Shown: positions 14,607 through 22,958, numbered from the stretch's first letter. The stretch is DNA of 33,885 nt from an uncultured Peptococcaceae bacterium (GCA_902492275.1 CABUKW010000014.1:1-33885); one strand, 5' to 3'. Made by a program: numbers and translations. Notes: generated by a model from the sequence alone, not told the origin.

Positions 14607-14636
14607 ATTATACGAACCCATTATTTTTTCATGCAA
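14607..14636 (-). promoter_or_regulatory. Promoter of the iron-sulfur gene
   Basis: Minus strand TTGCAT (14631-14636), 18-bp spacer, TATAAT (14607-14612). The leader is about 90 nt and begins with the palindrome. Confidence 0.6.
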
Positions 14637-14667
14637 TAAAAAACCCTGCACCGCAATCGGTACAGGG
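14634..14667 (-). terminator. Terminator of the rpsF-ssb-rpsR operon
   Basis: On the minus strand CCCTGTACCG pairs with CGGTGCAGGG with one mismatch around a 4-nt loop, then TTTTTTATT. It ends 10 nt after the rpsR stop and overlaps the -35 of the next gene. Confidence 0.9.
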
Positions 14668-14676
14668 AATACAATC

Positions 14677-14913
14677 TTATTCAGTGGTGTATGGTAATAA
14701 AGCCATCACTCTAGCCCGTTTAATAGCTACGGTCAGAGCTCTCTGATGTTTTGCACAGTTTCCAGAGATACGTCTTGGTAAAATCTTACCTCTTTCTGTA
14801 ACGTATTTCTTTAATTTAGCAACATCTTTATAATCAATGTTTTCAGCTTTATCTACACAGAAAGCGCAAACTTTTTTCTTCATTTTTCTTGGGTTACGTT
14901 CACGTTTTGCCAT
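14677..14913 (-). CDS. rpsR: 30S ribosomal protein S18
   Basis: 78 aa, typical length. S18 binds the central domain of 16S rRNA together with S6. Diagnostic sequence includes CAFCVDKAENIDYKD and RISGNCAKHQRALTVAIKRAR. Cysteines CxxC near residue 16 and a later C and H suggest the zinc-binding (C+) form. ATG 14913 follows AAGGAGGAAATAAATC. It is the last gene of rpsF-ssb-rpsR, 18 nt after ssb. Confidence 0.98.
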   Translation of the reverse strand: MAKRERNPRKMKKKVCAFCVDKAENIDYKDVAKLKKYVTERGKILPRRISGNCAKHQRALTVAIKRARVMALLPYTTE

Positions 14914-14931
14914 GATTTATTTCCTCCTTTA

Positions 14932-15372
14932 CTAAAAAGGTAAGTCATTATCATCAAATACGATTTCTTCACCCAGACCCAGATTGGAGCCTGCAGAAGC
15001 ATTGTTATTATTCTGATAATCCTGTCTGTTGCCTCCAGAAACATTCGTACTGTCATTCTTGGAACCAACAAATTCAATCTGTTCTGCTACAACCTCTGTC
15101 ACCCAGCGTCGTTGTCCATCATTGCCTTCATAGCTGCGAACCTGCAATCTGCCCTCCAAAGCCATCTGTTTTCCTTTATGAAAATAGTTGGCTACAAATT
15201 CTGCAGACTTATTCCAAGCTACGCAGTTAATAAAATCTGCTTCCCGTTCGCCGTTTTGATTTGGAAAACGACGGTCTACAGCTAATGTAAAACTGGCAAC
15301 AGCAGTACCGCTCTGCGTATAACGCAATTCTGGATCTTTTGTCAGACGACCAATTAACATAATCTTGTTCAT
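14932..15372 (-). CDS. ssb: Single-stranded DNA-binding protein
   Basis: 146 aa. The N-terminal OB fold (about residues 1-105) contains NKIMLIGRLTKDPELRYT, FTLAVDRRF and FINCVAWNKSAEFVANY, all typical SSB segments. A Gln/Asn/Gly-rich linker leads to the acidic tip DDNDLPF, which docks partner proteins such as RecO and PriA. It lies between rpsF and rpsR, the usual Firmicute order, with gaps of 21 and 18 nt. Confidence 0.98.
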   Translation of the reverse strand: MNKIMLIGRLTKDPELRYTQSGTAVASFTLAVDRRFPNQNGEREADFINCVAWNKSAEFVANYFHKGKQMALEGRLQVRSYEGNDGQRRWVTEVVAEQIEFVGSKNDSTNVSGGNRQDYQNNNNASAGSNLGLGEEIVFDDNDLPF

Positions 15373-15393
15373 ACTAAACTCTCCATTAAGAAA

Positions 15394-15684
15394 TTATTCG
15401 CTGACTTTTGTTGTTAACTGACGCATAATGTTATCGTCGATTTTCAGCAGACGTTCACATTCATCAACAGCAGCAGCTGGACCGTTGAATTTTACTAATA
15501 CGTAGTAACCTTCACGATATTTTTTGTCGATTTCATAAGCCAATTTACGTTTGCCCCATTTATCAACTTCAGCTACAGTTGCGCCTTCTTTTACCAGGAT
15601 ACCATTGAATTTTTCTACAATGCCATCAATTGCATCTTCCGCAACTTCTGGTTTAATGATATACAGTAATTCATAATCACGCAT
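15394..15684 (-). CDS. rpsF: 30S ribosomal protein S6
   Basis: 96 aa, typical. Begins MRDYELLYIIKPEV and contains WGKRKLAYEI and YREGYYVLVKFNG, hallmark S6 segments. The start is ATG 15684 preceded by GGAGGAGGTG about 6 nt upstream; the open frame continues upstream to 15780 but that part is the leader and promoter. First gene of the operon and likely under S6:S18 feedback at the leader. Confidence 0.98.
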   Translation of the reverse strand: MRDYELLYIIKPEVAEDAIDGIVEKFNGILVKEGATVAEVDKWGKRKLAYEIDKKYREGYYVLVKFNGPAAAVDECERLLKIDDNIMRQLTTKVSE

Positions 15685-15745
15685 TGTGTGCACCTCCTCC
15701 CCCCGGACTAATGGCCCTGACTTTGTCAGAGCAGGGATTTCTAAC
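15685..15745 (-). promoter_or_regulatory. rpsF leader, candidate S6:S18 autoregulatory RNA
   Basis: The leader between the promoter and rpsF folds a CCCTG/CAGGG hairpin with inner TGAC/GTCA pairing and then reads AGTCCGGGGGG just before the ribosome binding site. Many bacterial rpsF leaders bind S6:S18 through a CCG-containing bulge. The CCG is present, but I could not match the full motif by eye. Confidence 0.4.
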
Positions 15746-15751
15746 TTGTGT

Positions 15752-15780
15752 ATTATAGCATAATGAAACATGCTGTGCAA
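15752..15780 (-). promoter_or_regulatory. Promoter of rpsF-ssb-rpsR
   Basis: Minus strand TTGCAC (15775-15780), exactly 17 bp, TATAAT (15752-15757), with TGC before the -10. The strongest-looking promoter in the window. Confidence 0.85.
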
Positions 15781-15817
15781 GAAAAATTTTCATTTCTCAA
15801 ATGTTAATTTCATACAA

Positions 15818-15847
15818 AACGCCTACAAAACAAAATAATTAGGCGTT
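15818..15847 (-). terminator. Terminator of sppA
   Basis: AACGCCTA (minus strand) pairs with TAGGCGTT around a 14-nt loop, 10 nt after the sppA stop. The T-run is short. Confidence 0.6.
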
Positions 15848-15857
15848 ATTTCATCTT

Positions 15858-16793
15858 TTAATGTATATTTCCATAATACATCATAATCTGCGGCTGCTTT
15901 TGTTCTTGGATAGCCTGTTTACTGCCGCCTAATAACTGCTTAACAGGATTGCTGCTAGAGAGATAATCCAACAAACTGCTGGGGGCCTGATAACTAAAAT
16001 ATTGTACATTTATGCTGTCATATCCCAAATCTGACGTCATGCGGGATAACGTATCGTCAAAAGGCTCCAAACCATCAATCAGACCATGTTCTAACGCCTG
16101 ACTGGCACTATAAACGCGGCCATCAGCCAACTTACGCACCGTCTCTTCGTCCATATTTCTGCCTTCTGCTACAATATTGACAAACCGATCGTAATATTCA
16201 TCGCAAATAGATTGATAAATAGCTTTCTGTTCTTCTGTCAAAGGTTGATAGGAATTACCCATTGACTTATTCGGACCCGAAGTAATATAACTGACATCTA
16301 CACCTAATTGGTCTAGTAAACCGCTCAAATCAACAAATTCTCCCATAATTACGCCAATAGAGCCAGTGATAGCATTGCGATTGGCATAAATTTTATCAGC
16401 AGCGCAGGCTTCGTAATATCCACCAGACGCCGCATAACTTTCGATGGCCGCATAAACAGGACGGCCCGTTCTTTCTTTATAATCCATCAACTTTAAATAC
16501 AACTCATCAATTTGGTATACTGCGCCGCCTGGCGAATCTATGTGTAACAGCAACCCTTGATTATGACTGTCTGATGCTATTTGCTCTATACTATCCAACA
16601 AATATTGCTGGTCATAGGTATAGCCATCATTTTCTGAAATGGTTCCCGCAATATCTAATACAGCAATGTAATCTGTAGCAATCGGACCGCTGCCTACTGT
16701 TGTAAAAATGGCTAACCCCACACAAAAAATCAATAATACACAAAAAATATATAATCCCTTACGTTTTTTCTTTTTTTCCACCATGTTTGTCAT
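15858..16793 (-). CDS. sppA: Signal peptide peptidase SppA (short form)
   Basis: 311 aa membrane-anchored Ser/Lys protease that degrades cleaved signal peptides. After a Lys-rich stretch comes one membrane helix (about residues 13-34), then the S49 peptidase domain. The nucleophile lies in SYAASGGYYEACAADKIYA and the general base Lys in SGPNKSMG, as in the Bacillus single-domain enzyme. LLHIDSPGGAV is also diagnostic. ATG 16793 is weakly placed after AAGAAAGAG; an in-frame ATG at 16784 is an alternative. The DUF975 gene lies 67 nt upstream on the same strand and could be cotranscribed. Confidence 0.92.
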   Translation of the reverse strand: MTNMVEKKKKRKGLYIFCVLLIFCVGLAIFTTVGSGPIATDYIAVLDIAGTISENDGYTYDQQYLLDSIEQIASDSHNQGLLLHIDSPGGAVYQIDELYLKLMDYKERTGRPVYAAIESYAASGGYYEACAADKIYANRNAITGSIGVIMGEFVDLSGLLDQLGVDVSYITSGPNKSMGNSYQPLTEEQKAIYQSICDEYYDRFVNIVAEGRNMDEETVRKLADGRVYSASQALEHGLIDGLEPFDDTLSRMTSDLGYDSINVQYFSYQAPSSLLDYLSSSNPVKQLLGGSKQAIQEQKQPQIMMYYGNIH

Positions 16794-16860
16794 CTCTTTC
16801 TTAAAAATTTACTGCAAATTGACACAAACTACGTCTTTTCTATTTATTCCCCGTTAAAAA

Positions 16861-17730
16861 TTATTCTTCCTGCTGTTTTTCGAGCAAAGACCAACTGATA
16901 GACTCTGCATCGTCAGTTATTTGCTGAGCCCATTCTTGCTCACATTGCTCCAAACTAGACTGTTCTTCTTTGGCTGTATGGAATAAATTTTTTGGTTCTG
17001 GACTTTCTTTTAGCATACCAAATTCTTCGGGACTGCATACACCATCAGCAATGGCCTGTTCCTTCAGATATTCATAAATACCTGCAAAGGTCGTCATCAT
17101 ATAAGGCAGCAAAAATAAATAATAAAGGGCCACAATCAATGCTATAAAAATCATTGCAATAGTATTGGAATACAGTATCACATCCCAAAGATAAAGGACA
17201 AAATAAACGGCTCCTACAATGCCAGGAATGATAATTGCCCAATTCAAAAAGCTTAGTACCACGACCCATAATTCACCTTTATATCCTTTTGTCATTTTCA
17301 TACTGGTTTTTAATGCTTGACGTAAATCAGCATCAGGATAGTCTGCCAGAATAAAATAATATTGAGAATAGCTAAGCCATTTAATAATACCTGGGACGAT
17401 AAATACGAACGTCCAAAGTATGGTCCATAAATGCTGCCACAATCCAGCCAGCATCCATTTGATAAAATTACTGAAAGCAGCAAAGAAATCACTCATATCA
17501 GCAGTATTTTCACGAAGGAACCGTAATGTAAATACAGAAAAAGAAATCATAATAGGGCCGTTCAATAGAAGCAGCAACAAATCGCCTAAATTAAAATTTT
17601 CTGTACTGTTACTGACGATTATTAATGCAACATACAAAATAGTAATCAATCCTGTTATCAATCCAATTTGCTGCCAGTGCTTCCGCATTAACATTTTTGC
17701 ATTTCTTTTTAACGCCGCGCGATGAAACAC
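16861..17730 (-). CDS. DUF975-family integral membrane protein
   Basis: About 289 aa. The N-terminus HRAALKRNAKMLMRKHW is the family signature, followed by about six membrane helices: two near residues 26-75, then further pairs near 100-150 and 165-225. A charged soluble tail of about 60 residues ends in QQEE. Function unknown; homologues are common in Firmicutes. Start choice: GGGG ends just before an ATG at 17739 that is too close, so the GTG at 17730, nine bases downstream of GGGG, fits the ribosome binding site and family N-terminus better. The open frame extends to 17886 but that part covers the promoter. Confidence 0.78.
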   Translation of the reverse strand: MFHRAALKRNAKMLMRKHWQQIGLITGLITILYVALIIVSNSTENFNLGDLLLLLLNGPIMISFSVFTLRFLRENTADMSDFFAAFSNFIKWMLAGLWQHLWTILWTFVFIVPGIIKWLSYSQYYFILADYPDADLRQALKTSMKMTKGYKGELWVVVLSFLNWAIIIPGIVGAVYFVLYLWDVILYSNTIAMIFIALIVALYYLFLLPYMMTTFAGIYEYLKEQAIADGVCSPEEFGMLKESPEPKNLFHTAKEEQSSLEQCEQEWAQQITDDAESISWSLLEKQQEE

Positions 17731-17766
17731 AAACACCATCCCCTTCAATTGCAAATTATGCTCTGT

Positions 17767-17775
17767 ATTATAGCA
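17767..17775 (-). promoter_or_regulatory. Extended -10 promoter of the DUF975 gene
   Basis: TGCTATAAT on the minus strand, about 37 bp before the GTG start; the -35 at 17 bp is only TAGCAT. Confidence 0.5.
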
Positions 17776-17900
17776 TATAACACTCTGTAATGCTATGCTT
17801 CCCCAGCATAACAGAAAATTTGCCGTAAAAACAAGGTAAATCTTCAAGTAAAATAGAATAAAAGCAACAGAATAAAGATTTTGCAATGAGGTGAGTTCTT

Positions 17901-18890
17901 TTGAATAACAAACTAACAGCTCGCGGTATGGCTGAAGGCGCTATTATGGCTGGACTAGCCACTGTTCTTATGCTGATTGGAAATCTTCCGTTCATTGGAG
18001 TATTTGTATTATTGTTCTGCAGCGTGCCCATTACGATTGCAACTGTACGGCACGGTTCCTTTACCGGCGGCTTATCGGCAATTTTATCTACGCTGCTTTT
18101 AGCATTACTGTTAGGTCCAATAACAGCTATTTCTGGCGGTTTGCAATATATGCTATTAGGCTGGGTATTTGGTTATATGCTGTATCATCGAAAAAGCGGC
18201 AGCAAAACTATTCAGGCTGGCGTTTTAACTGCTGCTGCCGCTGCCTTGGCCATGCTGCTAATCAGCTTAGGATTGATGGGCTTTACACCGGAAGCAATTG
18301 CTTCCTATATGGACAGCTACACCGCAGATATGATGGAAGTTTATCAAAGTACCGGCATGATTGATATGATGGCCCAGCAAGGTGTTTCTAAAACACAGGT
18401 GATGGAGTTACTGCAGCAAAGTATGCATATAATCTTACAAATCATGCCTGCGTGCCTTGTAATTGTTCGGTCCATTATGGCTGTAATTACGTATTTCTTA
18501 ACAATCCAAATTCTGAAACGCTTAAAAATTCGCATTCCCCGTATCCAAAATTTTCAAAAGTGGGGATTGCCGGCTGCATCTGTTTGGGGCTTGATTATCG
18601 TATGGGCATTGTGGTTGGCAGGAGATTATATCAACATTAAATGGCTGAATATCATTGCGCTAAACTTTTTGTTGGTTTATGGTGCGCTGCTATTTTTAGA
18701 TGGGCTAGCGTTATCCTGCTACTGGTTTAAATTTGACCAGATGTCTTCATTAATGAAGTTTGTAGGTGTCTTATTTCTTCTGTTATTTTTCACAGGATTC
18801 CTTATCGCATGTATTTTAATGGGGCTGGCAGATTTATTGTTTGACTTCCGCAAGCTTAGGGTGGATAATAAGAAAGTAAGCAAAGGATAG
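17901..18890 (+). CDS. DUF2232 membrane protein (YybS-like)
   Basis: 329 aa polytopic membrane protein with about eight hydrophobic helices and a cytoplasmic Lys-rich C-terminus. The early segment RGMAEGAIMAGLATVLMLIG and the location directly before rplI match YybS/DUF2232. Distant similarity to ECF-type S components has been suggested for the family, so a transport role is possible but unproven. It starts with TTG 17901, GAGGTGAG being 6 nt upstream; the first internal ATG (17928) would remove part of helix one. In Bacillus yybT (gdpP) lies between yybS and rplI; it is absent here and rplI follows after 12 nt. Confidence 0.85.
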   Translation: MNNKLTARGMAEGAIMAGLATVLMLIGNLPFIGVFVLLFCSVPITIATVRHGSFTGGLSAILSTLLLALLLGPITAISGGLQYMLLGWVFGYMLYHRKSGSKTIQAGVLTAAAAALAMLLISLGLMGFTPEAIASYMDSYTADMMEVYQSTGMIDMMAQQGVSKTQVMELLQQSMHIILQIMPACLVIVRSIMAVITYFLTIQILKRLKIRIPRIQNFQKWGLPAASVWGLIIVWALWLAGDYINIKWLNIIALNFLLVYGALLFLDGLALSCYWFKFDQMSSLMKFVGVLFLLLFFTGFLIACILMGLADLLFDFRKLRVDNKKVSKG

Positions 18891-18902
18891 GAGGAATGAC
18901 TG

Positions 18903-19352
18903 ATGAAAGTTATTTTATTACAGGATGTACCAAAGGTTGGCAAGAAAGACCAGGTTTTAGAAGTAAAAGAGGGGTATGCCCGCAATTTTCTTTTCACAAA
19001 AAAATTAGCTGTGGAAGCTACCCCTGCCAATATGAAAGAATTGCAGCGTCAAGAAAAAATTCGTGCTGATAAAGCCGCTGCCCAAAAAGCTGAAGCTGTA
19101 GAATTAGGCGAAAAATTGAAAAACACAACTGTTACCATCCAGACCAAATGCGGTGCCGGCGGCAAATTATTCGGCGCTGTTACCAATAAGGAAATTGCAG
19201 AACAGTTGGAAAAATCCACCGGCATCAAAATTGATAAACGGAAGATTAATCTGGAAGAAAACATCAAAACATTGGGAACTTATCGCCCATTAGTGAAATT
19301 GCATCCAGATGTTCATGTAGAATTAACCGTAAAAATTATTGAACAAGGTTAA
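18903..19352 (+). CDS. rplI: 50S ribosomal protein L9
   Basis: 149 aa, standard length. The N-terminal RNA-binding domain begins MKVILLQDVPKVGKKD and contains EVKEGYARNFL. A long connecting helix (about 42-75) and a C-terminal domain with GKLFGAVT and KIDKRKI follow. AGGAGG lies 8 nt before ATG 18903. Cotranscribed with the DUF2232 gene and closed by a strong terminator. Confidence 0.98.
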   Translation: MKVILLQDVPKVGKKDQVLEVKEGYARNFLFTKKLAVEATPANMKELQRQEKIRADKAAAQKAEAVELGEKLKNTTVTIQTKCGAGGKLFGAVTNKEIAEQLEKSTGIKIDKRKINLEENIKTLGTYRPLVKLHPDVHVELTVKIIEQG

Positions 19353-19374
19353 TTGCCTTTATATCTAAAAAATT

Positions 19375-19421
19375 AAAAAAGATTGTATCCTGCTGATTCT
19401 TCTGCAAGATACAATCTTTTT
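19375..19421. terminator. Bidirectional terminator after rplI
   Basis: AAAAGATTGTATC pairs with GATACAATCTTTT around an 18-nt loop, flanked by A-run and T-run. It serves rplI and the minus-strand gene ending at 19447. Confidence 0.88.
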
Positions 19422-19446
19422 ATTTCCTACGCAATAAAATAATCTA

Positions 19447-20376
19447 TTACGTGAGGGATACAATTTCCTCGCTGATTACAGTTCCATTGGTTAAGTCAAT
19501 TTTAATCAACACATTTTGTCCATCACTTTGACGACAACAATAAATAGAAAACACATTATCATTTATCGTTGGCTCTATTTCTGCATCTTTACTACCTGGC
19601 AAACCAATTACATAATACTGTGAATCAAAATAATAAAAATCTTCCGTAGCCAGTTGCCCTTGCAAAGAATATTCCCGTTCTGCTTCGCCACGTTTACAGA
19701 TAACCAACTTAAAAAAATCACCGACTGTACTACATGGATATCCTACATAATAGTCGTCACTATAATAATAGTAAAGGTTCCAACTGCCACTATGCATTGG
19801 TGTCGCGCCTAGCCTACTATCATCCAAAACCGGGCGAAACATATCGGTGCTGTTAATCACTAAACCATTCGTAGTGTCAAAACGATATTCCCAGCCGAAT
19901 TCATCTACAGCAAACCGCCATGTCAACGGAAAATAAGTGACACCACGGAAATTCAGTACCGGATAAGGTTCCTTGCTGTTATCCAAAAATTCAGAACCTC
20001 TGATTGTATTCACCGCAATTTTATAAGTTGGAATCGTAGCGGTGTAAGCAGATTTATTCTTACTGGCTGTTTGATCTAGCTGCAATACATCTTCCTTTTC
20101 CGCCGCTTTGCCCACAAACAACACTTTTGTGCTATCATACCAATTCGCCTTTACATTTAAAAAACGGGCGCCGTGATAAGTCATTGGAAAATAAGTGATA
20201 TCCTTATACACAATCAATGGATATTGACTATAGCTATTATCAACTGTAGTACCATTCAAAGTTACTTGAAAAGTCGGCAATGTCACCTTCACCTGTGTAT
20301 CAGCAAAAGCAGGTGTCGCGACACCAGTTAATAAAAACGCAGATAAAAGAATGGAAGCGATATAGTTCTTTTTCAT
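19447..20376 (-). CDS. Secreted stalk-domain (copper amine oxidase N-like) protein
   Basis: 309 aa exported protein. The signal peptide (MKKNYIASILLSAFLLTG, cleavage after AFA) precedes two related modules. Each has a strand-rich start, a YPL/YPV segment and a YFPMTYHGARF or YFPLTWRFAV motif about 30 residues on (about 33-100 and 115-180), which is the copper amine oxidase N-terminal or stalk domain used by many Clostridia surface proteins. The C-terminal 120 residues are Tyr and Asp rich with no recognised domain, and there is no sorting signal. ATG 20376 has AAGGAGG 8 nt upstream. No copper site is implied. Single gene with its own promoter. Confidence 0.78.
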   Translation of the reverse strand: MKKNYIASILLSAFLLTGVATPAFADTQVKVTLPTFQVTLNGTTVDNSYSQYPLIVYKDITYFPMTYHGARFLNVKANWYDSTKVLFVGKAAEKEDVLQLDQTASKNKSAYTATIPTYKIAVNTIRGSEFLDNSKEPYPVLNFRGVTYFPLTWRFAVDEFGWEYRFDTTNGLVINSTDMFRPVLDDSRLGATPMHSGSWNLYYYYSDDYYVGYPCSTVGDFFKLVICKRGEAEREYSLQGQLATEDFYYFDSQYYVIGLPGSKDAEIEPTINDNVFSIYCCRQSDGQNVLIKIDLTNGTVISEEIVSLT

Positions 20377-20423
20377 GACGGATTCCTCCTTCAATATTTT
20401 GTAGTTTTAAAATTATTTATTTT

Positions 20424-20452
20424 ATTATAGCAGAACGATTTTTATTTTGCAA
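20424..20452 (-). promoter_or_regulatory. Promoter of the stalk-domain gene
   Basis: Minus strand TTGCAA (20447-20452), 17-bp spacer, TATAAT (20424-20429). Confidence 0.75.
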
Positions 20453-20536
20453 GAAAAGATTCTACAATTATAAATTCTAATTTTATTTCCTACAAAATCC
20501 CCGTAAAATATTATTTACTAATATTTTTTGTTTTTA

Positions 20537-20565
20537 TTGTTTGTAAACTTAAAATATGTTATACT
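20537..20565 (+). promoter_or_regulatory. Promoter of coiled-coil gene 2
   Basis: TTGTTT (20537-20542), 17-bp spacer, TATACT (20560-20565) with extended TGT before the -10. Confidence 0.65.
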
Positions 20566-20609
20566 GCTATCAGATGGTTCCAAAATAAAAATAGAAAGGA
20601 GGTGCCATG

Positions 20610-21200
20610 ATGAATGATACAGAAAAAATGATACAAATGTTAGCTAACATACAATCTGATATTTCTACCATACATTCTAATATGGACCGCATGCAATCTT
20701 CCATTGACACCATGCAGTCCACCATTGTAACAATGCAATCAGATATTTGTTCTTTGAAAGAAGGACAAATACGTTTAGAGCAATCCATTCACAATTTAGA
20801 AAAACGACAAGACACATTGGAACAATCTTTTGTTCGCATGGAAAAACGGCAAGATACATTAGAACAATCTTTTGCACGTATGGAAAAACGGCAAGATGCA
20901 TTAGAACAATCTTTTGTTCGCATGGAAAAACGGCAAGATGCATTGGAACAATCTTTTGCCCGCATGGAAAAACAGCAAGATGCTCTAAAGCAGTCCTTCA
21001 TCCGTTTAGAAAACACGCTTACAGCTAAAATCAACGCTTTGTTCGATGCCTTTGAACTACGCGGTGATCAAATTCTCAATTTAGAGAAGAAAACAGACCA
21101 ACGATTAAGCCATTTAGAAAAAGACACAGCCTATCTACTACATAAATCCACCCAATATGACGAAAAATTCGCACAAATCGCAAACATACTCACACAATAA
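20610..21200 (+). CDS. Coiled-coil protein, paralogue of the 12010 gene
   Basis: 196 aa, no membrane segment or known enzyme domain. Helical throughout: an N-terminal stretch with repeated MxxSIxTMQS units (about 20-50), five near-perfect 14-residue repeats KRQDxLEQSFxRME at 20802-21011, then a C-terminal coil (LTAKINALFDAFELR to LSHLEKDTAYL) resembling the C-terminus of the 12010 protein. Repeats 1-4 alternate Phe-Val and Phe-Ala, hinting at duplication of an 84-nt pair. GGAGG at 20598-20602 fits ATG 20610 better than the adjacent ATG at 20607. Own promoter and terminator. Role unknown; possible oligomeric scaffold. Confidence 0.8.
   Translation: MNDTEKMIQMLANIQSDISTIHSNMDRMQSSIDTMQSTIVTMQSDICSLKEGQIRLEQSIHNLEKRQDTLEQSFVRMEKRQDTLEQSFARMEKRQDALEQSFVRMEKRQDALEQSFARMEKQQDALKQSFIRLENTLTAKINALFDAFELRGDQILNLEKKTDQRLSHLEKDTAYLLHKSTQYDEKFAQIANILTQ
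20802..21011 (+). repeat. Five tandem 42-nt coding repeats
   Basis: Five in-frame units start at 20802, 20844, 20886, 20928 and 20970. Units 1-4 are nearly identical and the fifth is diverged. Confidence 0.85.
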
Positions 21201-21214
21201 AATTCCATTACAAA

Positions 21215-21252
21215 AGGCCGGATGCATACCCATCCGGCCTGTATTTTTTATA
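21215..21252 (+). terminator. Terminator of coiled-coil gene 2
   Basis: AGGCCGGATG (21215-21224) pairs perfectly with CATCCGGCCT (21231-21240) around CATACC, followed by GTATTTTTTAT. Confidence 0.9.
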
Positions 21253-21275
21253 TTTATCGTACAATCAAACAAACA

Positions 21276-22070
21276 CTAGCCTAAAAGCATACGGTCATTT
21301 ACCATTTCTGCCCCGCTGGCTTTTTCAAACATTTTCAGTAAATCGGGCACGTCCAGATTTTTCTTTTCTTCTCCGGCTACATCAATGATAATCTGACCAT
21401 TATAAAGCATAATCAGACGATTACCGCAACGCAATGCATCTCTCATATTATGGGTAATCATCAGCGTTGTCAGATGATCTCTCTCAACAATTTTTTCTGT
21501 CAGAGCCAGCACCTTCGCTGCTGTTTTAGGGTCTAATGCGGCGGTATGCTCATCTAACAATAACAGCTTAGGCTTGTTCAGGGTTGCCATCAACAGCGTA
21601 ACAGCCTGACGCTGCCCACCGGATAACAGACCTACTTTACTGCTCAAGCGGTCTTCCAAACCTAAATCCAATTCCCGCAGCATTTCTCGGAACTGTTCCT
21701 TCTGCTTAGCTTTTGAACTCCAAGCTAAACCAGGGAATTTTCCACGACGGCTGGCAATGGCTAAATTTTCATCAATTTGCATATTAGCAGCGGTACCCAT
21801 CATAGGGTCCTGGAATACACGACCAATATACTTGGCCCGTTTATATTCAGGCTGTTTCGTTACGTCTACATCGTCAATGGTAATGGTGCCGCTATCTACC
21901 GGCCACACACCGGCAATGGCATTCAACATTGTGGATTTACCAGCGCCGTTGCCGCCAATAACTGTGACAAAATCACCGTCATTTAAGTGCAGATTCAACC
22001 CCTGCAATGCCCTTTTCTCATTAACGGTGCCTTTATTAAACGTTTTCCGAATATCTTTTACCTCTAACAT
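21276..22070 (-). CDS. ABC importer ATP-binding protein
   Basis: 264 aa cytoplasmic ATPase. All motifs are present: Walker A GGNGAGKST (about residues 39-47), Q-loop VFQDP, signature LSGGQRQA (about 150-157), Walker B LLLLDEHTAALDP and switch THNM. The residue after the catalytic Glu is His. It belongs to the set that partners with DUF/ABC_sub_bind lipoproteins (TrpX-type systems), judged by its neighbours. It starts 3 nt after the permease stop, so they are translated together. It is the only ATPase for four receptor genes nearby. Confidence 0.93.
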   Translation of the reverse strand: MLEVKDIRKTFNKGTVNEKRALQGLNLHLNDGDFVTVIGGNGAGKSTMLNAIAGVWPVDSGTITIDDVDVTKQPEYKRAKYIGRVFQDPMMGTAANMQIDENLAIASRRGKFPGLAWSSKAKQKEQFREMLRELDLGLEDRLSSKVGLLSGGQRQAVTLLMATLNKPKLLLLDEHTAALDPKTAAKVLALTEKIVERDHLTTLMITHNMRDALRCGNRLIMLYNGQIIIDVAGEEKKNLDVPDLLKMFEKASGAEMVNDRMLLG

Positions 22071-22073
22071 CGC

Positions 22074-22958
22074 CTACGCCCCCTTCGCATTACTGATTTT
22101 TTCTTTAATCAGCGGCATCGCCAGGGCAATTACCACGATAATCGCTGTCAGCAACTTCATATCATTCTGATTCATACCCATCTTCAATACAACCGCAATT
22201 ACGACACGATACACAATCGAACCGCCTACTACAGCCAAAAGCCAATTCATAAAATTGCGTGTCCCAAATAATACTTCCCCAATAATTACAGAAGCCAAGC
22301 CAATTACGATTGTACCCGTTCCCATACCAGCATCGGCAAAGCCTTGGCTTTGTCCAAGCAATGCGCCAGCCATAGAAACCAAACCATTACTAATCAATAA
22401 GCCTAAAATAATCGTAATATCCGTATCTACACCCTGCGCGCGAATCATTTGTTTATTGCAGCCTGTGGCGCGGATAGCTGCGCCAATTTCTGTGCCAAAA
22501 AACCAATACAGAAAAATAATAATTGCAACTACAAACAACAGCCCACACACTAAAATACTTTCATTCTTATTTAAGCCAAACCCTTCAAAGAACGTATAAA
22601 TAGTGTCCATTCGCAAAATAGATACATTGGACTTATCCCCCATCACACGAAGGTTAATAGAATACAGCCCAATCATCGTCAAAATACCTGCCAATAAAGC
22701 CGGAATTTTCAATTTTGTATGTAATAAGCCCGTCACAACACCGGCAATGGAACCTGCTACGAATGCTAATACTACTGCTACTACCGGAGAACCGCCTCCT
22801 GCAATGAAGGAAACAGCTACAGCCGCCCCTAATGGATAGCTGCCTTCCACTGTCAAATCGGCGATATCCAATACACGATAGGTCAAATACACCCCTAATG
22901 CCAGAATTCCCCACAGCAGCCCCTGCCACAGCGTGGACAAAATTAAACTTGAACTCAT
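22074..22958 (-). CDS. ABC importer permease
   Basis: 294 aa inner-membrane permease of the branched-chain/TrpY type, with about eight to nine helices. Family-like segments are VLDIADLTVEGSYPLGAAV near residue 35 and ATGCNKQMIRAQGVD near 185, the cytoplasmic coupling loop that contacts the ATPase. ATG 22958 has AAAGGAG 7-8 nt upstream; the open frame continues to 22979 without a better site. Own promoter lies at 23002-23030, so it and the ATPase may be made independently of the receptors. Confidence 0.92.
   Translation of the reverse strand: MSSSLILSTLWQGLLWGILALGVYLTYRVLDIADLTVEGSYPLGAAVAVSFIAGGGSPVVAVVLAFVAGSIAGVVTGLLHTKLKIPALLAGILTMIGLYSINLRVMGDKSNVSILRMDTIYTFFEGFGLNKNESILVCGLLFVVAIIIFLYWFFGTEIGAAIRATGCNKQMIRAQGVDTDITIILGLLISNGLVSMAGALLGQSQGFADAGMGTGTIVIGLASVIIGEVLFGTRNFMNWLLAVVGGSIVYRVVIAVVLKMGMNQNDMKLLTAIIVVIALAMPLIKEKISNAKGA

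Noticed and set aside
15685..15780. N-terminal extension of S6
   Set aside because: It covers a consensus promoter and the leader; family length fits ATG 15684.
20789..21034. Open frames opposite the coiled-coil repeats (also 12063-12281)
   Set aside because: Repetitive reading of the antisense strand; periodicity comes from the 42-nt coding repeats.
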